From contig CAOKMT010000019.1 of the NCBI GenBank assembly GCA_948469885.1, positions 1 to 38,499 on the forward strand: a stretch of 38,499 nucleotides of DNA, in the 5' to 3' direction. A model generated the notes under the pieces. The model saw only the letters and a list, made by a program, of their open reading frames with translations. It was not told the origin of the DNA and ran no database searches. Below are positions 24,019 to 31,276 of the stretch, one piece after another. A program made the position numbers and the translations under genes. How positions within the stretch are numbered: position 1 is the stretch's first letter; the number at the start of each line of letters is the position of its first letter. This stretch comes from an uncultured Sporosarcina sp. (GTDB lineage Bacteria > Bacillota > Bacilli > Bacillales_A > Planococcaceae).

Positions 24019-25527
24019 ATGGGGAGTTTGAAAAAGGCGGCGCTGTGGACGACGGCGCTGGCGTTGTTGCTGAAGGTTTCAGGGTTTATTCGTGAGTCGA
24101 TTGTTGCGAAAGAGTTTGGTGCGTCCGCTGAGACCGATGCGTATTTCCTCGCTTTCGGATTCATCACGCTCGTCGTAGCGATGATTTCGACGGGTTTCAA
24201 TAATGTGTTTTTACCGATGTACATAAAGTCGCGGAAGGAAAAGGCGAATGCGAGCGATGACAATGCGAATGCGCTACTGAATTGGACGATGTTGCTGTTC
24301 ATCGTTGTGAGCGTGCTCGGATGGTTTTTCGCCAGTGCATTCGTGCCGTTCATTTATGGAAATATGAGTCCGGAAACCGAAGTGCTGGCAATACGGATGA
24401 CGCAAATCTTCTTTGCATTCATGACGATGATCGCGTTGAGCGGTTTGCTCGATTCTTATTTGCAGTCGCGGCGGATTTTCGTCCCTTCGCAATTGGCGAA
24501 GTTGTTGGCGACATTGATGGCGGCGCTTTTTGCGTTGTTTTCCAGCGATATATGGGGCATTTATTCGCTCGTGTACGGGTTTGTTGCCGGGACGGTACTC
24601 GGGGTTTTGATCCAAATCGTGGCGCTTGGCCGTTCGGATTATAAGTGGCGGCCGGTGTTCGGGATGGAGCGCGAGTTTCGGGTAGCATTTTTAGCGTTAA
24701 TCGTCCCTTCTTTGCTAAATTCGGTCGTCGGGCAAGTGAATTTGTTCGTCAACCGCTTTTTCGCTTCGGGAACGGGCGATGCGTCGGTGACGTATTTGAA
24801 TAACTCATCATTGATCATCAGTATTCCGAACGCGATTTACGCAACGACTTTGGCAGCGATCATTTTCACGCTGATGAGCGAACAAACTTCGGACATGGCG
24901 AAATTCCGCGATACGGTGTTCCGCGGGATGGAAATTTCTTTGGTGACGTTATTGCCGGTGGCGGTCGGTTTGCTCGTTGTCGGCGATGCGGTTGTCGCTT
25001 TCATTTATGAACGTGGTATGTTTACTGCTTTAGATACGGCGAATACGCACTTGGCATTGTTGTTGTATTTGCCGATCATCGTGTTCCAAGGGATGCAGCT
25101 CATTTTGTCGCGATCGATGTACGCACGCGGCAAAACCGCGGTCGTCTTCCGCATCAGTGTGACGACAATCGGTGTGAATATTTTGCTGAACTGGTTGCTC
25201 GTCGACAAGTATGGGTACCCGGCGCTCGCGATCGCTGCTTCTTCCGTGAGCATCTACTATTTTGTCGTGTCGATGGTCGTCGTTTACCGGGATCTCGGGA
25301 CGGCCGAATTGAAGCGTTTTGGACGGATGAGTTTGCGTGTCGTCGTCCCGGCGGCTGTGATGGGCCTTGCCGTATGGGGCGCAAAAGCCGGACTCGGCGC
25401 GGCGAACTGGACAGCGATTTTGCAATTGGCTGTGCTGGTCCCAATCGGCGCCGTCGTCTATGTGGTGATGGTGCGGGTGTTTTACCGTGAAGGATTTAAT
25501 CGATTGGTTGGGATGGTTAAGCGTTAA
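24019..25527 (+). CDS. murJ: MurJ/MviN-family lipid flippase
   Basis: The product is 502 residues from the ATG at 24019, chosen because GGAGG lies 5 nt upstream. An ATG four codons earlier (24007) has no RBS. About 14 membrane segments are visible. The N-terminus carries the family pattern SGFIRESIVAKEFGASAETDAYFLAF, and NRFFASG...VTYLNNSSLI matches the central 'd..las.l..G.vs.l.ya.rl' region. The family flips lipid-linked wall precursors (lipid II or related) outward. In this locus the substrate might be the undecaprenyl-linked SCWP unit or lipid II. It is the last gene of the csaB operon and is followed by a strong terminator. Confidence 0.85.
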   Translation: MGSLKKAALWTTALALLLKVSGFIRESIVAKEFGASAETDAYFLAFGFITLVVAMISTGFNNVFLPMYIKSRKEKANASDDNANALLNWTMLLFIVVSVLGWFFASAFVPFIYGNMSPETEVLAIRMTQIFFAFMTMIALSGLLDSYLQSRRIFVPSQLAKLLATLMAALFALFSSDIWGIYSLVYGFVAGTVLGVLIQIVALGRSDYKWRPVFGMEREFRVAFLALIVPSLLNSVVGQVNLFVNRFFASGTGDASVTYLNNSSLIISIPNAIYATTLAAIIFTLMSEQTSDMAKFRDTVFRGMEISLVTLLPVAVGLLVVGDAVVAFIYERGMFTALDTANTHLALLLYLPIIVFQGMQLILSRSMYARGKTAVVFRISVTTIGVNILLNWLLVDKYGYPALAIAASSVSIYYFVVSMVVVYRDLGTAELKRFGRMSLRVVVPAAVMGLAVWGAKAGLGAANWTAILQLAVLVPIGAVVYVVMVRVFYREGFNRLVGMVKR

Positions 25528-25547
25528 AAGTGAGAGATTGATTGGCG

Positions 25548-25583
25548 AACCGCTTCGGGTGATGAACCTGGGGCGGTTTTTTT
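25548..25583 (+). terminator. Terminator of murJ; left copy of an inverted pair
   Basis: AACCGC..CGGGT pairs with ACCTG..GCGGTT and is followed by seven T. Its sequence CCGCTTCGGG (25550-25559) and GGGGCGGTTTTTTTGATGGG (25570-25589) recurs exactly in inverse orientation at 27749-27784. Confidence 0.85.
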
Positions 25584-25610
25584 GATGGGTGTGTGGGTGG
25601 GCACGGGGAC

Positions 25611-25975
25611 GTTGGACTATCGTGCGGAGAGGTTGGAATACTTCCACGGCGTTGGACTATCCCGGGGCGGCGTTGGAGGTAGACAACAAGACGTTGCACT
25701 ATCGCCCAGGGAGGTTGGAATACTTCCGCGGCGTTGCACTATCCCGGGGCCGCGTTGGAGGTAGACAACAAGACGTTGCACTATCGCCCAGGTAGGTTGG
25801 AATATTTCCGCGGGGTTGCACTATTCCGTGGCGGCGTTGGAGGTAGACAACAAGATGTTGCACTATCGCCCAGGGAGGTTGGAGTATTTCCGCGGCGTTG
25901 CACTATTCCGTGGCGGCGTTGGAGGTAGACAACCAGACATTGGACTATCGCATGGCAGGGTTGGATCATCCAATA
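25611..25975 (+). repeat. GTTGG array 2: 82-bp units, four full copies plus a partial
   Basis: Units begin at 25611, 25693, 25775, 25857 and 25939, exactly 82 bp apart. Each contains four cores about 19-21 bp apart: GTTGCACTATCGCCC, GTTGGAATACTTCC, GTTGCACTATTCC and GTTGGAGGTAGACAAC. Units differ by a few substitutions and no indels. The array starts about 20 bp after the murJ terminator and ends before a 50-bp palindrome. Open frames through it lack an RBS. Confidence 0.92.
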
Positions 25976-25992
25976 GGAGTAAGTAGTAAGGA

Positions 25993-26042
25993 AAACCATT
26001 AAAGTAACCACTTCAAAATTGAAGTGGTTACTTTAATGGTTT
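25993..26042. terminator. 50-bp near-perfect palindrome overlapping the NERD gene end
   Basis: Two arms of 24 bp (AAACCATTAAAGTAACCACT plus TCAA and its exact complement) flank a 2-bp centre. The right arm includes the last codons and stop of the NERD gene (MKPLK-stop). As RNA it would form a very stable hairpin on either strand. No long T-run follows, so it may serve as a terminator, an RNA end protector or a mobile-element relic. Confidence 0.7.
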
Positions 26043-27079
26043 CATATCAGCTGGAGACGTTCGGTAATCCCACATATAATGCGTTGTCGTCGAACGTCCG
26101 ATTTGTTTTAGGGGTAGCTTTTTCAATATATAGTTTGCGGCGTATTTATCTTTCAACTGCAAAAACTCACGGCATTCTTTGTTGGAAATTGTGTCTTTGA
26201 TTAGCATGAACCAATCTTTTATCCCCTGCTCATATGCTTGTTTCACGTCTCGTATACAAGTCCGGCAACTCCAAACTTTGTAGTTTTTTCGTTCTAGAAG
26301 TCTATCACAGTCGTCGCAGATCAATCCCCTTCTTATTTGTTTGGGATTGATGCCGTTCTTTTCACACAACGGATAGGGATCATATCGTTTTTCACCTTTC
26401 CGTAACTTATCTGCAAGTGAATGCATTTGCTTATCTGTCAAAATTGGACCTGTTTTATCTTGCATCCGAAAATAGTACGGGAGATGTTTTGCGTACATAA
26501 TTTGGATATCAGCTGGCGCGTTCCTCACAGATACTTTTGAATTCGCCATGACAACTAATGAATCTGTCACTGATGGAAATCCGTTTCGATGAAGCCACAT
26601 ATTGAGCCCCGTTCGATTATTGTTCAATTGCATAACGGGACAATCGATAACAATCTGACCACGCCCTTCATCGGTTCGTTCGAAATGGGGGGATTCGGAA
26701 TATATGTTAACGTTCCGGCTATATTTTTAATTTCAAGTAGAATAATAGATGAGCGTGAAAGAATTAATGTGTCAATTTGAATCAGGAAGTTTTCAGCGAC
26801 GGGGAGCTGCACGTCAGTTAAAACGATCACTTTTTGGGGGAATATCGTTGATTCTAGATACTTATCAACTTTTACTTCGCCTGCGTAGCCCGCTTGAACG
26901 CGGTACAATTTGTCCTCGATTTCCTTGTATTTCGGACTGTTGGGGTGCAGTCGTGCAAGTAGTCGAGGTAAAGATTTAAGTTGTTCGAGTTTCCTACGAT
27001 AAATCCGGATATTTTTCACCCACTTTATCGAATATTTTGTCATCAAAGATAGAATAACAACTAACAAGAAAGAATTCAA
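26028..27079 (-). pseudogene. NERD-domain protein with a frameshift in a C-run
   Basis: Two overlapping frames belong to one protein of about 350 residues. The 5' frame (from about 27079, TTG, poor RBS) gives a membrane-like N-terminus, IYRRKLEQLKSLPRLLARLH, AGYAGEVKVDKYL and the NERD core DTLILSRSSIILLEIKNIAG. At the run of six C (26687-26692 on the plus strand as G) the frame breaks. Adding one C restores PNPPHFERTDEGRGQIVIDCPVMQLNNN and joins the 3' frame, which has a C..C/C..C pattern (LICDDC...WSCRTC) and TISNKECREFL, typical of the C-terminal part of Bacillus NERD proteins. NERD is a predicted nuclease-related domain. A homopolymer lesion could be phase variation, decay or sequencing error. 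Confidence 0.8.
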
Positions 27080-27133
27080 TAGAATCAGGAAACTTTAGAT
27101 TTTAGGCCGCTTCGTTAGTCATCCACTCAATTC

Positions 27134-27736
27134 GTTGAACCAACAACACTACGTTGGAGGACTTGAGCACGAGGTTGGAATACTTCTAGGCGCGGTTGGA
27201 TTCGTTGGACTAACAACGGGACGTTGGAGGACTTGTTGACGGGGTTGGACTACTACTAAGCGCGGTTGGAATATACGCGCGGTTCGTTGGACTAACAACA
27301 CCCCGTTGGAGAACTTGAGCACGGGGTTGGAATACTACTAAGCGCGGTTGGAATACACGCTAGATTCGTTGGACTAACAACGGGACGTTGGAGAACTTGA
27401 GCACGGAGTTGGACTACTTCTAGGCGCGGTTGGAGGATACGCGCGATTCGTTGGACTAACAACGGGACGTTGGAGAACTTGTTGACGGGGTTGGACTACT
27501 ACTTGGCGCGGTTGGAATACACGCTAGATTCGTTGGACTAACAACACCACGTTGGAGGACTTGATGACGGGGTTGGACTATTACTAGGCGCGGTTGGAGT
27601 ATACACGCGATTCGTTGGTCCAACAACACCACGTTGGAGGACTTGAGCACGGGGTTAGACTACTACTAAGCGCGGTTGGAGTATACGCTAGATTCGTTGG
27701 ACCAACAACACCACGTTAGCGTACTTGATCACGAGG
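27134..27736 (+). repeat. GTTGG array 3: eight units, 82-bp period
   Basis: Units begin at 27134, 27204, 27286, 27368, 27450, 27532, 27614 and 27696. All steps are 82 bp except the first (70 bp, missing one 12-bp piece). Each holds four cores: GTTGGACTAACAAC, GTTGGAGGACTTGAG, GTTGGACTACTACTAAG and GTTGGAATATACGCG. Unit length equals that of array 2 although the sequences between cores differ. The array lies between the NERD gene start and the glucosaminidase terminator. Confidence 0.92.
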
Positions 27737-27748
27737 TTGGACTGCCCG

Positions 27749-27784
27749 CCCCATCAAAAAAACCGCCCCGGGAATCCCGAAGCG
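27749..27784 (-). terminator. Terminator of the SLH glucosaminidase; right copy of an inverted pair
   Basis: On the minus strand CCGCTTCGGG and CCCGGGGCGG form the stem, followed by seven T and GATGGG. The 20-bp tail and 10-bp stem arm are identical to the murJ terminator at 25550-25589, in opposite orientation. Confidence 0.85.
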
Positions 27785-27793
27785 GCTTGTTTG

Positions 27794-29836
27794 TTATTGT
27801 GCTGTTATTTTTTTAACGAGTTGAAGGTTGCCGTCTACTTCGCGGATCCAGCCGAACTCGTGCTTGGCGTCGTCTGATAATACTTTGAACCATGTGAAGC
27901 CGTCAGACCCTTTCACTTCGTCGACGATGACGAGTGGGTAGCCGAATGCGTCATTGACGCCTAGCGATTTGGCATTGTAGGAAAATACTTTTGCCTCGCT
28001 TGTGCTCGGACCACGACGGACGTGAATCTGACCATTGTATCCTGTCATGGCGAGTTGATATTTTCCAATATCTTTACCACCAAGTTGGTTGTCGGCACGC
28101 CACATATGGCTTGCAATCTTGGATCCCCAGTTCGGATCGGATGCGTAGTGGACGTTCATGCCGGTCGTTTTATTGCCCGCCGCTGCGCCTTTTGCGTATG
28201 TGCCGTTCGGTGTGTATCTTTCGTTCACATAACGGTTTACGAAAGCGTCGATGCTCGCTTCGAGTTTTGCGTATTTCTCCCCTGCTTCAGGGCTGCTGTC
28301 ATACACTTGAATGCCGAACAAGTTGTTTTTCTGTTGAGCATTCGCACTCATCCCTGCATTACTTTCATGAATGGCGGCGCTTAAAATGAATAGCGCGTTG
28401 ACGTTATGCTCTTCTTCCATTTTTTTAATATAGCTTCCGAGCCCGATCAGTTTGGATGTTTTCGGAGCGGTCGGATAATTGACTGAGATTTCTTGCAAAC
28501 GGTGTGCAATATAGCTATCTAGCTCTTTTGCTGTGTAATTCGACTTGGAACGGACAGAAAGGAATTGGAAATATGGATAATGCGTTCCTACATGCTGTCC
28601 TTGTAAGTTTGAATAGTGTACACCGTCATGGCTGTAATATTTCACACCTTGCTTCATCCAGCTAGGTGCTGCACCAATCGGATACGCCCCAAGATTTCGG
28701 GAACCGTTCGCATGGTTGACTGTGTAATGGTTCAATGTTCCATATTGCGACACCATGTAGTACTCCCGATTCGTAATCAAACCGTACGGGATGAAATCGA
28801 CTTCGCTATGCTTGGCATAACCGATCGTTCCGCCCGCTTGTACTTTGACGAATTTCTCATTGGCATCGATATATCGAAGTTCACGGCCGTATTCCGTGTA
28901 TGTCGCTTGTGTCTTGAATTCTGGGTCCGCGTAAATGATTGTCGTCGCCGCTACTCGCTTACCGTCTTTCGAAACAGTATTGTTTCCATAAGCGAGTCCG
29001 CTCTTAATACGAATCAATTCGTTTCCTTTGTATAAGCCGACGATGGATGATGAACTGCTGTTATATGCAGTCGCCGCTTTTAAATAATCCGTATACTTCT
29101 CGCCTGTTTTTTCCAACTTACCGTTTTTGATTGCTGCCATTTGGAAAGCATTCGGATCGGCCGGTGGTGGTGTCGGAACTGGTGGCGTTGTTGGGCCATT
29201 CTCTTCCTCATATGCTTTTTTCGCTTTTAAGAAACGTGCAATCGCACCAGCAGATTGTTCGCGCGTTGTGTCTGCTTTCGGTTCGAAACGACGAGTTTCC
29301 TCGAAATGTACGTTGTCCAAATACTTATAGTTGAGGCCCGTGAAAGCTGCCCGGATGTAAGTGGACGACCCGAATGCATTGCGGTCCGCAATATCTACGC
29401 CTGTCACGTCCAGCGGCATGCCGCTATATTCAAGGACAGCTTGCATCGTGAGCGCCATCTGTTCCCGCGTAATGTAATCATTCGGTTTGAAATTGTTGTC
29501 CGTGTAGCCGGACATGATGCCTGCGTGGCTCACTGCTAAAATAGAATCTTTCAATTTGACATTGGAACCGACGTCCTTGAAAGAACCTTTTCCTTTCGGC
29601 AATGTCAAAGCACGTTCAATGAATGCAGCAAATTGTCCGCGCGTCACTTTTTCCGTCGGTTTGAAACTGCCATCCGGATACCCGTGCAAGACTCCTTCCT
29701 TCACCATTTCACGCATGTCCGCTTCAAACTCGCGTCCCTTTAAATCATCTGCGTATGCAATGTTGCTTGTCCAAAAAAGCATCAAGGCAACACTGGCAAT
29801 TAAAATACTTGATGTCCATCGTTTAAGCTTCGTCAT
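27794..29836 (-). CDS. SLH-anchored N-acetylglucosaminidase with SH3-like end
   Basis: The product is 680 residues; the ATG has GGAGGGTG just upstream. Signal peptide 1-29 (NIAYA). Three SLH domains cover roughly residues 35-210 (VTRGQFAAFIERAL, ITREQMALTMQAVL, TTREQSAGAIARFL). A proline-rich linker (TTPPVPTPPPADP) follows near residue 220. The glucosaminidase (lysozyme subfamily 2) domain covers about 450-600 with ALFILSAAIHESNAGMS, whose glutamate is the likely catalytic acid, and NNLFGIQVYDSSP. An SH3-type module ends the chain (IHVRRGPSTSEAKVF ... WIREVDG). It should cleave glycan strands of peptidoglycan at the surface while bound to SCWP. It is first in reading order from the right of a block of SLH enzymes, each with its own terminator. 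Confidence 0.9.
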   Translation of the reverse strand: MTKLKRWTSSILIASVALMLFWTSNIAYADDLKGREFEADMREMVKEGVLHGYPDGSFKPTEKVTRGQFAAFIERALTLPKGKGSFKDVGSNVKLKDSILAVSHAGIMSGYTDNNFKPNDYITREQMALTMQAVLEYSGMPLDVTGVDIADRNAFGSSTYIRAAFTGLNYKYLDNVHFEETRRFEPKADTTREQSAGAIARFLKAKKAYEEENGPTTPPVPTPPPADPNAFQMAAIKNGKLEKTGEKYTDYLKAATAYNSSSSSIVGLYKGNELIRIKSGLAYGNNTVSKDGKRVAATTIIYADPEFKTQATYTEYGRELRYIDANEKFVKVQAGGTIGYAKHSEVDFIPYGLITNREYYMVSQYGTLNHYTVNHANGSRNLGAYPIGAAPSWMKQGVKYYSHDGVHYSNLQGQHVGTHYPYFQFLSVRSKSNYTAKELDSYIAHRLQEISVNYPTAPKTSKLIGLGSYIKKMEEEHNVNALFILSAAIHESNAGMSANAQQKNNLFGIQVYDSSPEAGEKYAKLEASIDAFVNRYVNERYTPNGTYAKGAAAGNKTTGMNVHYASDPNWGSKIASHMWRADNQLGGKDIGKYQLAMTGYNGQIHVRRGPSTSEAKVFSYNAKSLGVNDAFGYPLVIVDEVKGSDGFTWFKVLSDDAKHEFGWIREVDGNLQLVKKITAQ

Positions 29837-29908
29837 AATTCACCCTCCAGTAATCTACTTATCTATTTTATATGAAAAAGATGTTTAATGACATCTTTTA
29901 CGGATATA

Positions 29909-29945
29909 TAAAAAGAAAGAGCCATTCGGTTCTAAGTCGAATGGC
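29909..29945 (-). terminator. Terminator of the NlpC/P60-SLH gene
   Basis: On the minus strand GCCATTCG and CGAATGGC form a perfect 8-bp stem with a 9-nt loop, followed by TCTTTCTTTTT. It lies about 18 bp after the stop codon. Confidence 0.85.
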
Positions 29946-29962
29946 CCTCATATATAATAGTA

Positions 29963-30982
29963 TTATTGTACGTTTAAGACACTGTAAAGTGCTGCTGAGA
30001 ATTCAGCTCTGGAAGCATTTGCTCCGCCATTGAATGTGGACGTTTGGAACACTGACGTTTGGTCGATCGCTTTCAAAGCTACGATTGAAGAATGTGCTGA
30101 GTGATCTGGTGAAACGTCATTGTAAATCGCCGCTGTTTGCACAATGCTATTCGCTTTTTCTTGTGTTTTGAATGCACGGTCTAGAATGACTGCCAATTGT
30201 GCTTTGGAAAGCGTTTCATTGAAACCGAACTTTCCGTTTGTGTATCCTTGCAAAATCCCCGCTTCGTTCATCGCTGCAATATCGTTTGCAAAGCTATGAG
30301 AAGGTGACACATCTGAGAAAGATACAGGTTTTGAAGCTTTCAATCCTAGTACGCGGTTAATCATCGCTGCTGCTTGTCCACGTGTTACTTCTGCCGTTGG
30401 GCGGAAATCTTGTTGGTCAAAACCGTTAATGATACCATCTACGTTTAAAGTTTTGATTGCTTCATAAGCTGGATGGGAACTGCTCACATCCACAAATTGT
30501 CCGTTTGTTACAGGTGGTAATTTTACAGGCTCTTGTTTCAGAACGCGTTTCGCACCGGCATAATACTTGCCCCAGTAGCCGCCATGAATGCTATCTACTG
30601 CAACACCGCGTGAAGTCGTTGCTGAAATCATTTGCCCTCCACCAATGTAAATGCCGACATGGGAAATGCCTCTACCCAAGTTATTGAAGAATACAAGGTC
30701 TCCTTTTTGCAAATCACTTTTGCTTACAGATGTTCCTTGTGTGAATTGTTGAGCTGCCGTTCTTTTTAAAGAAACGCCAAACTCCTTAAATACATGTACT
30801 GTGTAGCCCGAGCAATCGAAGCCGGAAGTCGTTGTCCCTCCGTATACATACTTCGTCCCCGTATATTTTTTGGCATAGCTAATGAGGTCATCGCCCGTCG
30901 ATGCACTCGCTTGCGTTGTCGTAAATGGCGCTGCGATGAAAAGCAAAATCGCCACTAAGACCAATATAAAATGCTTTCTCAT
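29963..30982 (-). CDS. SLH-anchored NlpC/P60 peptidoglycan endopeptidase
   Basis: The product is 339 residues from the ATG at 30982 (MRKHFILVLVAILLF), preceded by GAGGTGG. The longer frame to 31036 has no RBS. Signal peptide about 1-27. The NlpC/P60 domain covers about residues 30-145, with catalytic Cys57 (FDCSGY), His108 (ISHVGIYIG) and a third polar residue near His129 (HGGYWGKYY). Three C-terminal SLH domains follow (VTRGQAAAMINRVLGL, LSKAQLAVILDRAF, ASRAEFSAALYSVL). It cuts peptide stems of peptidoglycan, commonly between D-Glu and the diamino acid, at the cell surface. Unlike the glucosaminidase, the catalytic domain precedes the anchors. Confidence 0.9.
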   Translation of the reverse strand: MRKHFILVLVAILLFIAAPFTTTQASASTGDDLISYAKKYTGTKYVYGGTTTSGFDCSGYTVHVFKEFGVSLKRTAAQQFTQGTSVSKSDLQKGDLVFFNNLGRGISHVGIYIGGGQMISATTSRGVAVDSIHGGYWGKYYAGAKRVLKQEPVKLPPVTNGQFVDVSSSHPAYEAIKTLNVDGIINGFDQQDFRPTAEVTRGQAAAMINRVLGLKASKPVSFSDVSPSHSFANDIAAMNEAGILQGYTNGKFGFNETLSKAQLAVILDRAFKTQEKANSIVQTAAIYNDVSPDHSAHSSIVALKAIDQTSVFQTSTFNGGANASRAEFSAALYSVLNVQ

Positions 30983-31104
30983 TTTCCACCTCAAAAATTT
31001 TTGCGAAGATGTTTTGCAGTCTCTTAAACTAAACAACTTCTTTTTTTATTTGTTTTTCAACCCGATTACAATAATAGCAGAGATTCGAAGTAATTCGGGT
31101 TACA

Positions 31105-31134
31105 GTTATATTACAAATGTGTAACAATCGACAA
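31105..31134 (-). promoter_or_regulatory. Candidate promoter of the NlpC/P60-SLH gene
   Basis: On the minus strand TTGTCG (31134-31129) and TATAAC (31110-31105) are separated by 18 bp, about 125 bp before the start codon. The match is fair and implies a leader of roughly 115 nt. Confidence 0.45.
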
Positions 31135-31166
31135 AAACGCGCAACTTCGACGCAATTTACGCATAT

Positions 31167-31209
31167 AAATAGCCTTTTACAAGTCTAGTAAACTTGTAAA
31201 AGGCTATTT
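31167..31209 (-). terminator. Terminator of the SLH protease gene
   Basis: AAATAGCCTTTTACAAG (31167-31183) and its exact complement (31193-31209) form a 17-bp stem with a 9-nt loop. It lies about 70 bp beyond the protease stop codon, and its A/T-rich ends could work in both directions. Confidence 0.75.
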
Positions 31210-31276
31210 GGATTGCTTCGAAAACTATAAAATGATGAATCCATAGACATGTTTCAACATTAGATGTGTAAACTTT

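Noticed and set aside
25030-25647. Long minus-strand frames antisense to murJ
   Set aside because: Shadow frames of a GC-rich membrane protein gene; the products are P/R/H-rich and lack family features.
511-27736. CRISPR arrays
   Set aside because: The cores are only about 9 bp, the material between them is itself repeated with each unit, unique spacers are absent and no cas gene is present.
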